This document shows positions 1 through 12,389 of a stretch of 64,000 nt of DNA, one piece after another. Origin of the DNA: Sarcocystis neurona (taxonomy: Eukaryota > Apicomplexa > Conoidasida > Eucoccidiorida > Sarcocystidae); the NCBI GenBank assembly GCA_000727475.1, contig KL647297.1, positions 2,985,627 through 3,049,626 of the forward strand, in the 5' to 3' direction. Every line of letters begins with the position of its first letter. Position 1 is the first letter of the stretch. The translations under genes were made by a program, and so were the position numbers. The notes beneath the pieces are model-generated. The model had not been told where the DNA came from. It saw nothing but the letters and a program-made list of their open reading frames with translations, and made no database searches.

Positions 1-90
1 CTTCTTCTGCTCCTGCAGCTTCTTCTGCTCCTGCAGCTTCTGCTGCTCCTGCAGCTTCTTCTGCTCCTGCAGCTTCTGCTGCTCCTGTGG
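1..90. repeat. 18-bp tandem repeat, five copies
   Basis: Five tandem 18-base units (CTTCTTCTGCTCCTGCAG and close variants with CTGCTG) fill the first 90 bases and run off the left edge. Because 18 is a multiple of three the array keeps its frame. Read on the minus strand it gives the hexapeptide QEQKKL or QEQQKL over and over, a charged, Gln-rich pattern that favours helix or coiled coil. The last copy is degenerate (ends CTGTGG). Confidence 0.85.
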
Positions 91-283
91 CCCCTTCTGC
101 CCTTGCTGTAAGCCCAGCTGCTGCTGCAGCCGCAGCTCGTTGCAGTATCGGTTCTGCTGCAGTCGCTGTGTGGACAAGTGCTGTTGTTGTTGCAGATGCT
201 GTTGCCGCTGCCGATGCTGTTGCCGTCGACGCCGCGTCCTCTTTGGCTCCCCGTTGCCACTGCGACTCACAAGAACGCCTGTA
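1..283 (-). CDS. candidate Gln-rich exon, partial at left edge
   Basis: One minus-strand frame stays open from a possible splice acceptor (minus-strand AATAATCAG, border at 283/284) to the edge of the window. It encodes an Arg/Gln/Leu-rich stretch with short runs such as QQHLQQQQHL and ends in the QEQKKL array at 1-90. The composition matches the Gln-rich homopolymer proteins elsewhere in the window. No domain is recognised, and the gene would continue to the left of position 1. Another minus-strand frame over the same DNA is Ala-rich and also open, so the frame choice rests on the more protein-like, charged reading and is uncertain. Upstream exons could lie in the CAG/CTG block at 300-800. 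Confidence 0.35.
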
Positions 284-2920
284 CTGATTATTGCAGACAA
301 AGAAAGTTCGCCCAGCAGCACACACCGTGGGCATGTGTCGACAGCAGCAACAGTAGAAAGCGCGAAAGTGCATAACAGCACCACCCGCAGCCGCCCGAGC
401 GCAGCAGCAATGCACCTGTGGTGGCGGCTCTAAAAGCGGTGCGGTAGTAGCCTGCGGCGGCTGCTGCTGCTGCGTCTTCCAGGCAGCAGAAGGCAGGAGC
501 AGCTGGAAGAGGAGGAGAACGCGCGGATCGCTGCTGGTCCTCCGTGGCGCCAGGGTGAGACAAAGGAACCGAGTGTCGATGCCGCTGCTGCTGCTATTGT
601 CTGCAGCAAGGAGCAGCTACAGAACACCTCATACAAATGCAGCACATGCAACCGCAGAACCAAGAAGAATGTGTGGTCACCTCCCCTGCTGCTGCTGCTC
701 CTGTCCACTGCTGCTGCTGCAGCAGCAACAGCAAGCTGCGCGGGCTTTACCGAGCCGCAACAGCAGTGCTGGAAACAAGGCGATGCAAACATATATTCAA
801 GAAGACAAGAAGAAATTTCCTGTATTCTTCGGTCCAGGCTTTCTTTGGCAGTGCTGCTGAACGCTCTTCATCTCCGCCGTGTGCTGCGTTTCTTCTTTTC
901 CTCTGCTTGTCTGTCTCCTGCTCCTCTCTTTTCTTCTCTCTCTAAATCTCGCACTTCTACGCGTCACATTTCCTCTCCGTTCATCCCTTTTTTTTCTTAC
1001 GAGTTCCTCCTCCTTCCTCCTTTTCCGTACTTTCCTGTTCTGCTCCCCTGCTCTGTCCTTTTCCCCCGGTCTTTTATTTTCCTTCCTTTGCGTCTCCTTC
1101 CCCCTGTGCCCCTGTCCTTCCACTAACGACGCTCCATCTCTTCTTGTCCTCTTCCTCTTCTTTAGCGCCTTCTCGTCTTCTACTTCTTGCCCTTCTTCTT
1201 CCGACCTTCCCGCCTTCCTTCTCGTCTCGGGGTGTTCTCCTGAAGCGTCTCCTTTCAGTATTGTCAGCCGCCTCCTCGTCCCGAACCTGGCTTATCTCTG
1301 CTCTTCTTCTTCTTCCTATTCTTCTTCTTTTGCTTCTCCTCCGTCACTTCGTTTTTCTCCTCCTCCTTGTCTCTCTCCTCCGGTTTCTAGCGTCCTCTTC
1401 TTTCTGGCTACTTCTTGGGTCTTTTTCGTCGCCTTTCCTCTTCGTTCCTTGCAGTGCTGCTCTCCGTATTCCTCTCCTGTATTTAGGCAAATCCCGCAGT
1501 AGAAAGAACGTTTTGACAAACAACACGTTGCTGCCGCTACCAGCAGCACAGCAACATCAGCAGGCGGCATCGGCGTCAACAAGATACACCAGCAACAGCA
1601 CGAGGCAGCCACAGAAGCAGCATCAGCAGGCTGAGACAGCAGCAGCGGCACACAGCAATCGTAGTAGCAGCAACAGGTAGCGAGAGCAGGTGTGAGCAGC
1701 AATAGCGGCAAGAAGCAGCAGCAACGGCAGCAGCATATGCCGGGAGTAGCACAAAACACAGCCGCAGTTAGGACAATGGCGGCACGACCGACCAGCGGGC
1801 CGGCAATGAAAAGATTCTGCCGCAGATTGCTGCAGCAGGAGACGAGTGTCCTGGGAGTCTCGCTATTCTTCTTGGGAAGATACAAGTAGGGCACAGCAGC
1901 TGGCAGCTACAGGCACCGCCGCACTGAGAGGCAAGCAGAGCAGCACAGGGAGGCTGCGACATCCGCGCGGAAACATGGAAGCGAAAAGTTACGGGAGTGC
2001 AACGCTCACGTCCAGCAGACACAGGCTACCCCTCCTCCTCCTCCTCCTGCTTCTCTTCTTTGTCTTACACTATCAAGTGGCGTTTGCTCTGCTCTGCTGA
2101 AGTCGCGTGTCTCTGAAGATGCTTTTTATCCTGCTGCGTTGTCAGGCATGCTGCCACTGCTGCTGCTCCTGTTGAAGCTGCTGCTGGTCCTGCGTATGCG
2201 GCGTGTCGGGTCTCCCCGCCTCCTAGTGCTGCTGTCGTACCATAGCTGCTGCTGCTGCTTCTGCCTCTGTGCTGTCGGTGCTGCTGCGTCTACAGCGCGC
2301 AGTCTCCTGCTCTTTGTGCCGCTCAAGAGCGCTGCCAACTCTACAGACTTTGACGCCCCTGCTGATCCTTCGTTGTCGTTTTGCTGCCATGGGGCTGCTG
2401 CCCCTCACACTGCAGATGCGCCGCCTGCTGCTGCTTCTCTGTTGTGCTGCTACTGTGCTGCTGAGACGCCTCCTTTATCACCGGCTGCTGCGAGTTGTCA
2501 GCCTTCGCAGTGACACCCAAGTCTGCTGCTACTGCTGCAAGCACGGATCAAGCTCCTGCAGGGTGGACGAGAGAAGACTGAACAGCTTTTTTTCGACGGG
2601 TAGGTAGCAACTGCAGCATGCCAATTCTTGAAGTGCACCAATGTGGAACCTCAAAGAAAAGGAACACGACGAAGGGGCGTCGAATAGGAAGAGCAAGAAA
2701 CACGACAACAGCGGCGGCAGTGGCAACCCATTAGCTACTGCACGGCCCCGAGGGGTAGCAGAGCAGCAGTAACGGCAGCAGTCAACCAACAACATCAGCA
2801 ACAGAGCAGCGGCCCCAGCAGCAGCACAGCGGTAGAACTACACAGGCTGCAACGCAGGAACGTAAGGCGAGAAGGATCAGCACGACAGCTGCAGCAGCAG
2901 CAGCAGAAGCTGCTACGTGA
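284..2920. other. CAG/CTG-rich block without a resolvable gene
   Basis: Short CTG or CAG runs dominate 284-880, 1530-1900 and 2130-2920, and several frames are open on both strands because such repeats contain no stop codons in any frame. Frames of 90-150 codons here read as poly-Leu/Cys on one strand and poly-Gln/Ala/Ser on the other. I cannot choose exons. This is the same type of DNA that holds the long frames at 21.9-30.6 and 34.3-42.8 kb, so exons are likely but unassigned. Confidence 0.6.
880..1480. repeat. long polypyrimidine tract
   Basis: About 600 bases of the plus strand are overwhelmingly C and T (runs such as TCTCCTGCTCCTCTCTTTTC). All frames read as Leu/Ser/Phe/Pro mixtures and are open by composition, so the apparent frames of 178 and 207 codons here are not evidence of a gene. 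The minus strand is correspondingly a polypurine strand. Confidence 0.7.
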
Positions 2921-5900
2921 CGTACTGGTGGCCCTTAGAAGCGAAAGAAAACCCGACGGTCCTCATTCGTCACTCGCGCCGCCGCACAGGACGCCGCAAC
3001 AGAGCGAGGAACGTTTGCATTCTCCCCCCCAGACTGGACAAACTTTGCTTTTCACTCAGAGAAGAACACTTTTAAAAAGAAGGAGGTACGGAGCTGAAGC
3101 TCGGAAGCGAAGGTGCAGCATCAACGACTGGGCGGGAAATGAGCGACGAGACGGAAAAGATAAAGAAGAAAAAAAGAAGTGAGGGAAGGCAGGGGAAAGG
3201 ACGAAAAAGAAGAACAAAAACCGACGAAGCAGGTGGACGAGAAAAAACCTCTTCGGAAGTCTCTCAAGAAAGGAAAAGGAAGGGAAAGGAGAGTTTAGAG
3301 GGTATATTACAAAAGCACAAGGGAGCGAGTTAAACAGGCATTGAGAAGGAGAGAATAACCGAGCAGCTATATAAGTATATATATATATATATATATGGGG
3401 AGAGCGAGGGATACAGACGGCGAGATAACAGGCGTGCAATCCAGATAAACCGAGGAAAGCGAAGGAACGAGCATGTGCACACACACACACACACATATAG
3501 GTATGTAGAGACAGCATATATACCCATGTATACGTGTAGATTTCCCTGCAGGTGATGCCCATGGCGCTTCTGTCTTCTTGCAACACGTGCGTACGTATAC
3601 ACATACATGCACATATATGTATATATTTATATAGAGGGAGAAAGAGACAGAGACAGAGGTAACGAAGGAACTGGTACGTACAAATATACATACAAACCCA
3701 TATATGTGGAGAGAGCAAATATATCTCTATCTCCTGTAAATAGTTACACAGATGACACGCGCGTCGAGGAAATCCCCTTCCTGCAACTCTCTAAACCGAC
3801 AGAGAGTCACACGGCGTGCTCGCCGCAACACCAGCGGCAGCAGCAGGAAGCAGCAGCCAGGCGGTAGCACAGCCCTCGCCTCCTCAGGGCCCCATTTATT
3901 TCCAGCACTTCTGCTGCTGCTGCGAGTACGGAGAGAACACCGCCTACGAGTAATTGTGAGGCTGCCTCTATGCGCGTCATACGCAAGTAGGCAAAGAATA
4001 CGACTACGGGCACTACTGCCGTTGCCTCTCTGAACTAATATCCTTCACTTTCGTGTGTGTGTATATTTATATTTATACGTGTGTGTCTGCGTGTGCAAAA
4101 TTTGTAAGACTTTCACGCATAAAGACGTAGTAGAGAGACGCGTGATAGTAAAGCTGCCCCTCCACGTAGGATGGAAGCAGGAAACGAAGACAACGTCTAT
4201 GAGTAATAAGCCTGTCACTGCCTCTCCACGCCTGGACGACAGGTGTGATAGCGCCCGGGCTGCAGCAACAGGTGCAGCAATGACGACAGCAGCAGAACTC
4301 GCAAAGCGCGGCAGCAGCACCAGCAGGGAGACCTGGAGCTGCGAGGAAGCAGCGGCAGCAGCAGCAGGGTGTTGTGGACTAGCTCGTGTCTATCTGTAGC
4401 GAAAAAAAGGGCGCCGTATCGCGGCTGCTGTTGGACAGCGCACTTTGATATGCCGGAAGGAGAGGAAAAGCAGAAGAGAAGGATTCTTCCTTTCGTGGGA
4501 AGTCCAGGGCAAGGAAGAAACTCTCCTCGCTCTTGCCGTGAGCGGCAGTTCACGTACAGTCGGAGCTTCCCAACCACGTCAACATATATACATATACGGC
4601 GTATCAAGTGTAGGTGTCCCTTTATAAACCAGCGTTTACATCCACATATATACACGCGGCATACCAAGTGCATCTGTCTCTGTATAAGTAAATGTTTACA
4701 TATACATATATGTGTATAGATGTTCTCGCACCCGAGGGCACAGCAGTCATCGCGGTGGCTGTATACAACCCCCCGGGTGTACAACAAGTATTTCTCCGCA
4801 AACCCATGCACGTCAATGACCACAAAAGCATAGACATGTATGTAGATATATCTACACGTTCTTTTGCGCGGATATAGACACACACGTACAGACTTGCTTA
4901 CGGATATATGTGTGTGCGCGCCTTATATATGGATTCATATATAGAGAGAGACACTTTCTTACGGCTACATACGTCTGCACGTCTTGTACATGGATATATA
5001 TATATATGTACGGATGTATATGCGCACACATACATACAGAAATACGTACTTGCATATATGTTTGGTCATACGTACAAACTTGTGTACTTGTTTAAAGTAG
5101 GTATCTACATATATATATATCTTTGCTCCTGCCTGCAATATATACATATATATCGGAGTTCGTGTGTACGTGCGCATACAAGTGTTCCACAATATATATA
5201 TATATATGTATCTACACAAATACGCTTGCTCACGTAGTGCCTAGGCTGGCGTTTCATATTGAGAAGTTCGGCAGCGTTCATACGCACACGGTCACGCGCC
5301 CTTCTCCCAACGGCGTGCTACTTGAGTATGAAGACGTTTTAACCTGCGTACAAAGACGTGCGTGCCACGCGCCCGTATAAATATCTGCTATCCGCTCCTC
5401 ATCTATTTATAGTTGCGCGTGTGCTTATACGCGTAGAGCACGCCTTCTTATATATTTACATATATATGTGTTAAGGGAGAGAGAGAGATTTTGTCTTATT
5501 CTCTACGGGGAGGAATACGGGCACACGCGTGTAGTGCTAACATCTTCGCGTGCATCTGCACGTGGCCTAAGTACCCACGGCGGCCTGCGTAACGCTAGCC
5601 CTGAACCCACCGCAGGTTTACTTTTTGCGGAAGTGAATTCTCGTCCACGTAGAATGTGGTAGGTGTTGCTGCGGTCGACTGCAAGCTTCAGATAGCTGCT
5701 CACTCGCACACATTGAAGAATATATTGAGCTACTTCACTGTAGCCGCATCGGGTGTACACATTTATTAACACCCTATAGACAAGATCATACAAATATATA
5801 TATATATATACATTCTACAGTTTAGGAAGGACCATTTTGCACGTGTCCACACCTTTGTTGCCTACCAAGCACTTAGACACACTCTCCGTCTTCCCCCTTT

Positions 5901-8398
5901 CTCTCTCCCTATATGTGTGTCACACTTGTCGGTGGCGGTAAGACCCCGTCCCTGTTCATGCGTGTAGTGCTTACCACATTGCCCACCACATATGCGTTGT
6001 CCACGTGCTTCTGTATATCTGTGGTAAAGCAAGTTGATAACACGACGATATAATCTTTTTTATCTTTGTCAACGGATCTACGTGCTTATCCAGTTTTGTA
6101 CACGCACATATGTGCGAACAGACCTGCAACCACACCCAGTCTTGTCTACTGATGTGTCGAGCGAGTGTGTACTCTGCAATAGCAGAGTCCCGCCGGAAAC
6201 AAACGTGCAGAATGGCCGAGATCCAGCAAAATAAACGTTTCTTTTTTTGAGCAGAGAACCCAAATAGTAAAGAGGGACACAGTAGTTCACGAACGTGCAC
6301 AAGAAGAACGAGACGGCCTCACGGCATTTGTATATGGTGAGGAGAGAGAGAGGAGGTCACAATTATCAAATATTGGCAACGAGAATAAAGGCATGTATAA
6401 GTCACTGCAGCGACCTGAAGCAGGAAGAGGGCGCTGAATGTGCTGATGAGGGAAAATCGAATTACGTGGGAAGCAAGGAACAAGGGGGGAAAGATGCAGC
6501 GGCAGGGCAGCGGCAGGGAAGGCAGTGGAATGTGGGCAGGCAAATAGCAGCAGGAGGAGCATACGCGCAGAGAAATAAGAAACGCATGGGGATGGGAATT
6601 TGTCTTGAGCCGCGAAGTTGTGCAGGGGACGCCGTGCAGCGGCAGCCGTGCAGCAACGCTGGATCGACGCTGGACAGCATGTCTACCTACGCAGGGAAAA
6701 TGAGAATAGACGCAGCTGCTCGATTCGATAATAAGGAAGGTGTTGATGCAGATGTTGTTGTGAAGGATCGGGCGACAAGATAAGTTTAATGCAAGTAAAC
6801 GATGAAGTTTTCAGTTCGTGTATATTCCGAGGAAATCTGCCAGCGTTACAGCGGCATCTGCCGGCGAACAGCAGCGGGCGCCTACGTGCCTGACATCCTG
6901 CAGTAAAGAGGAAGAAACTACAAAGCTCCACATTCGAGGGGACCAAGAGATACCTGATGTTATGTGGTGAAGGAGCGTTGCACACATAAGAGGGAACGAA
7001 GGACAAGAGTAGCACATAAAGGCGGATTTGATGTGTAGGACGCAGACCAGCGAACAGGAAAAACGGATAGATCGTCTTTGCGCACGGAGGGAATGGAATG
7101 CATTCTTAAGTAGGAGGACACTACACAAAAGTAGTACGATACGAGGAGAAGGCAACTAAAGACGAAGAATCAGATCGCGGAAACAGACCAGCTAGCCAAC
7201 AGCGGTTGGCGAAACGGAACTGTCGAGTCACCGCAGAGAGAACTGATGACTGGCTAGCACGCTAGCCCGCGGTGATAATTGCGCCTCCACGCGCGGCATC
7301 TCCGGATTTATAAATTTGTGGACATAGGGGCAGACCTAGGTGAGACTTGTAATATTTGGATACAGATGCACGCGTACAAATGGATCTGCGTGTACATGAA
7401 GCACAAGAGATCTGCACACGCATGCTCATCAACACACTCAGGAAGTTACTGCGTGGGCGCTACATGCGAACGCTTGTGTATATGCCTGCATACCTATCTG
7501 CGGACTCTTAGACACTACCACGACAGAGGACGGGCTAAAACAGCGGATACAGTCCACCAGGTGACGAGGCAACAGGTAAGGTGTAGCACATCGCAGGCCC
7601 TGCTCCTGTTCAACCTCGAACTCAATGAATGGAAAAATTGCCCGTTTGCCAGAGGGCAGAAGGAGAAGCTCCTGTTTTACAGAACGAGACACGCACACGC
7701 GTGATCCCAGACACGACACACACCCCCACCTACACCCACACATGCACACATTGACATTACATACGTGCACATCGACGAATATTTGTATGGAGAGCTTGTT
7801 ACAGTATATAGAGAGATGCGATACGGAGACAAATGAACTGCAGGGGTGGACAGCGATAGTTCGGCTGCCTAAGATGTGGTACGAGAGCCAACTTTCTTTC
7901 ATAGAATACTCTTGAATGTCACAGCCCTGACCACCTACTACCAGGTGCCTCTCATACCACATATGTCTATATACATAAATAGAGATATACATGCGTAAAT
8001 ATATGTACATATGTGTGTGTATATATATATATGTACATATGTATGTATATATACGTACCACATATGCGCATGCAGATGTCCAGGCCTGCAGATAGGGGGA
8101 GTGGACCACAGATAGACAAAACTGAATTTTACTGTTTTGACAGGAGATGCCTGTGTGACTCCGCATCCGCCAACGCTGCTGGCGAATGCAGCTGACGGCA
8201 CGTCTCCATTTATCTGAAGACGTGTGCAAGGATTGCTAGACGTCGATTTGTAGTCGTCCTACGTGGAGTAGTCTACAAAGAATACTTCACCTTCAATACG
8301 TATACAGGCCATCCTTCAACCACACGTGCCTTACCAGTGGAGAACGTCCACCTAGACACGCCATTCCTCTTTCACATACAACCCCACAAATACACGAA
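2921..8398. other. feature-poor spacer with TA and TATG/TACA tracts
   Basis: No gene is recognised. 2.9-3.3 kb is purine-rich on the plus strand. From 3.36 to 5.8 kb and 7.97 to 8.07 kb the DNA is interrupted by alternating purine-pyrimidine tracts, including (TA)n near 3376-3396 and 5790-5810 and (CA)n near 3480-3494. These tracts read as Tyr/Ile/Cys/Thr frames on both strands and create false long frames. One frame at 6295-6783 (plus, GTG-started, 162 codons) is free of such tracts and cannot be excluded as an exon, but has no recognisable motif. Confidence 0.6.
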
Positions 8399-8620
8399 CC
8401 TATAGAACTCTTTGTGTATACGTGAGGAAGCACACTTTTGCCATTGACTGTGACTGTACGATTGCGTGTACACCTATAGAACTCTTTGTGTATACGTGAG
8501 GAGGCACACTGTTGCCATTGACTGTGACTGTACGATTGCGTGTACACCTATAGAACTCTTTGTGTATACGTGAGGAAGCACACTTTTGCGATTGACTGTG
8601 ACTGTACGATTGCGTGTACA
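8399..8620. repeat. 74-bp tandem repeat, three copies
   Basis: Three head-to-tail copies of a 74-base unit beginning CCTATAGAACTCTTTGTG start at 8399, 8473 and 8547. Copies differ by only a few bases (for example GGAAGC versus GGAGGC, and TTTTGCC versus TGTTGCC). The unit length is not a multiple of three, so any frame through it changes with each copy, which argues against coding use. Confidence 0.92.
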
Positions 8621-11600
8621 TTGAGATGCAGACAAACAATAATGTCGAAGCTGACGCGATGCATAGCTGTGGCCGGGTTTCTTTAAATGTACCTACATAG
8701 AAAATCGCATTTATTTGCTGGTGTATACACACTTACACGCAGAGGCAACATGGTATAGCTTCGGTTGTCCACGTGCATCCGAAGGCCTGTAAGGCGCGTA
8801 CGCTTACGTGCGTTTTGCTGGCTATAAAAATATTGCACGGAGGTGGTTGTAGGTCAACATTCTTTCGAATGTGATGGTGCCCACACCGTCAACTGCTGCA
8901 GTGTGTCGCCTGTCCTAAGCGCTCACTTTATGATCATGAGGAGACGCATACCTCTTCGAGTAGTACACATGCGTATCGACTGAGTGAAGAACCGCCTGTT
9001 CAAAACGCACCGTGCGACATACGCATATATATATATATATATATATATACATATGCACACTAACGACAGGGAGATCGTGATACTAGAAGAAAGTGTCTGT
9101 GGCTATACGAAAGAGTATACACTGCGTGAGCGTGAGAGACAGGGCCATCCACCTCACGGATATTTACAGGGAGTATACGCTTGTAAGAAGTGTGATACGA
9201 GAGTATTTACTTATCTTTGTGCTCGCGGCTAAGCACCTGTGAGAGTGGGCAGGTAGACGTGTGTGTTTTCATGTAGCTGTTGAACAACTTCAGAAGGATC
9301 CCCTCGTATGCCAGTACAAGACAGGCATGCACGCATATACTCGGAGTCGCATTACAGTTGCAACTTCGCAAACCTCTATATATTAGTATGTTTGTGCCTG
9401 TTCCGTCTCACTTTCACCGCAAAGACATCGAGCAGCTTAAAGAACGACAAAGAGTTCTGTGAAGTAATTGCATGAGTTCGTCAGTAGACCTGTTCGTCTT
9501 GCTTGGAAGCAGAAGGGTATTCAGTAATGCTTAGGTTTCTGGATGTCAATAGCCCTTCAAAAAGATGCAGAGAAACTAAGGCGTTGCGTTGGTTTACGAG
9601 TATGATGCCTTCGTGAAGCATGCAATATTGTTGTAGACCACTCACTGTGTATAAGTATCTAGACAAACGAAATAAAATGCATTCCTCCACTGCGCTGCAC
9701 ACGTCGCTTGATTACCAGCTTACGAGAGGGAAGACGAAGAAACTGCGCGGTAACCCATTAGCCACACGAGAGCGGTTGAAGTAATTCGAGAATTGCACAG
9801 CAGAAACTTGCAAGGAAAGGTGCTGCAGAGGGAAAATGAGAAACCACAAGCATGGTCGTAAGGGATACTATCGATAGGTTGAAGAGAAGAAGAAGGAAGA
9901 AGAATATAGAAACGAAAGAACGAGACGAAGGTGGCAGACGAAGATACAAAACAAAGGTCTAGTAAGCGAAGAGAATGAAATGAGTTGCCATCCTGAAGTG
10001 ACATTCTGAAGTTTGGTCAAGTTTTTTTCCTTGTTCACCAGGCGAACCTTCGGGTGCTGCGCCGTCGCCAACGATCTTTCTTCCTTCCTTTCCTTTACTT
10101 CGTAGTCCCTGTTTCCATGCTTAGAGCAGAGAAGCTAGGGCTACCTATGGATCTGCAAAGACAGTTGCTGGGCTTGGGCAGCCTAGAGCTAACGTCGACT
10201 GAAATATGTAGGGAGAGGTACTGTTTGTTGATGGTGTAGGGAAGTGAACGTGGAGGGAGTTGTCTTCTGTGCATAAGTGAGACAGCATTTAGAGAAGGGC
10301 ACAACCTCTACTAAGGCTGCGATTCTTCGCAGTGTGTATGCCTTGGTGTTAAGAGTTCTTCACGCTGGTGTCGACGGTGCTGACCACGTCCTGATGCGCA
10401 CCCGTATAAATATGTATGTGGGTGCACGAAATCATGCATACGACGGTTCCTTCCGTGTCTGTGTTTACGCCTTTATGTCGTATAAATATATGTGCTCATA
10501 CGTGTACGTACGCGAATATACTTTTTCGATCGCGCCACCTATATCGACACTGAGCAGCGCATGTGCGTATGTACGCACGCGGAGATGTGCATGTGTGTGA
10601 ATGGGTGCACGTGTTTACCTGTGTGCAGGAATCTGAGCAAGCGTGCATGGAAGGACGCACGTGTGTATGCACCTGCGTGTCTCGATTTTGTCGAAGCTTA
10701 ATTACACACATGTCAGAGATTCTCCTTCGCACAGGATGAACATAGAGGGCCCTCTACTTGTTTCGGCATAGGCGTGGCGATGCCACGCATCCAACCTGAC
10801 GTGCGGGTGCACGTATGTGCGTATGAACATATCTACAGCTGTATGCCAGAATTTATTTCGATGTGCCTGTGTATACTTGTATGGTATCAACCACCGCGCT
10901 CAACTGTGTACGCAAGTATTCATACCGTCAGTTGTAAGTGTACACGCTAAGGTGACTGTATGTAAGCAGACTACTATTATAGGTATGTGGCATCTGTGTT
11001 GACTTCCAATCGTGATGACAAGTGAACCTAAGTGAAATGGGAGTTTCGTTGCCCGCCTGTGCGACGCCGTTGTACGTGTGGTGGTGGAGTTGACGGCTAC
11101 CACCGAGAGTGAGGAACGTGGCGGCGGACCTTTCACGGTCAACCTGCAAGGACGCGCCAGTCTGTATGTTTCCGCTGGTCAAACGAGTTCAGCTCACAAG
11201 CGCAGCACGCAAGTGTACAAATAGACGGACGCATACATATATATATAATATATGTATATATACATATAGATATGGGTACATACAGACACATCTGTTTGAC
11301 TACAACTCCGTGTCGGCTGCAGCATACGGATGCAAGCTGTTGCACACGGATTGTTGCGCGCAGCCAGGCAGGTTGCTGAACCGCAAAAAAGCAGTGAAAG
11401 CATTACGCTTGACGGTGTCGCGTACTGCCTAATTTCTCAATCGCGCCAGCCTTTACGTCCCTGCTCTGGAAAGACTTACGAAAGGATCAGCGAGGCTGTC
11501 CGTCTATATGCTCAGCCGCGTAAGTCTTCTTATCCGTACAGGTCTTTGTATCCCTGCTCTTGAAAGAGTTACGGAGGGATGAGAGCGTGAAACATAGGTA

Positions 11601-12389
11601 TTCGCTATTCCTGATTCGTCAGTGGTAGATTCTCTGTGCTATTACCAAGGCCGGTTGCTTCAACAGTAGTGTCATCTCCAGCACAGTATACCCTTTGTCA
11701 CACGTCCTTGGCAACGTACGGACCTCTCAAGCCAGCTACACCACACAGTGAACACCGATAAATTCGTATGTGTGTACGTAGACGGCTAGACACGTATATT
11801 TATAAAAACATGTGCACACTTCTCCCACTCTTTAGATACGGCGTATGATGATTAGGCGGTGGCTTACGCCTCTACTTTCTTGCTAGCTCCTCCCTCTACA
11901 ATCCTGTGCTGACGAGCTCTTGTGAAAAAGATGTCTCCACCACGAATTTGTTCTACCTGACACAAGTCTTGTATACACATATATACATCTAAGAAGTGAG
12001 AAGCGAGAAACAAGCACTTACTCTCTTGAAAACACACATGCATCCTTTCAAAAGGCGCGTGAAGGCAAGATCGAGTATTTATGCATAAAGAAGCGTAGCA
12101 GGCGTCCCGTAACATTTACGTACGTATTGATACATACATATATATATATATATGCAAGCATACATACATACACACAGTTCTATGTGCGTAGGTTTACGCG
12201 TTTACTCCACAAGATGTCCGTCATATCTCCACTGTCACCTTTATATTTTTTGTGGTTCAACACAGTCAAATTTCGTCGCTTCTTCCCGCCTCCGTACTCT
12301 CCACCGTATTCGATTATCCCACGTTGTCTGTGTTATGCTCTACTTGCTTGACGTCCGCCGTCGATTCTAGTCGTTTCCACATTTTGCCT
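8621..12389. other. feature-poor spacer
   Basis: No gene is recognised. Contents include a (TA)n run at about 9024-9049, TATA/TACA tracts near 11230-11270 and 12130-12170, and a weak direct repeat near 11451-11590. Open frames are all below about 110 codons, lack recognisable motifs and mostly lack ATG starts. Confidence 0.6.
11451..11590. repeat. diverged 93-bp direct repeat
   Basis: A segment starting CTTTACGTCCCTGCTCTGG at 11451 recurs in diverged form at 11544 (CTTTGTATCCCTGCTCTTG), followed in both by a GAAAGA-TTACG-AGGGAT-like stretch. Similarity covers about 45 bases at a spacing of 93. Confidence 0.6.

Noticed and set aside
671..1680. Leu/Ser-rich frames of 108-207 codons on both strands
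   Set aside because: They lie in the polypyrimidine tract and CAG blocks, where absence of stops follows from composition.
3056..5237. Many Tyr/Ile/Cys-rich frames on both strands
   Set aside because: They are products of alternating TATA/TGTA tracts, not of protein-coding selection.
7438..8229. 263-codon minus-strand frame
   Set aside because: Its centre is a run of Tyr/Ile/Thr residues made by TATATACA-type DNA, which has no stops in any frame. The rest has no motif. Part of it (7680-7560) might be an exon, but the plus strand is equally open.
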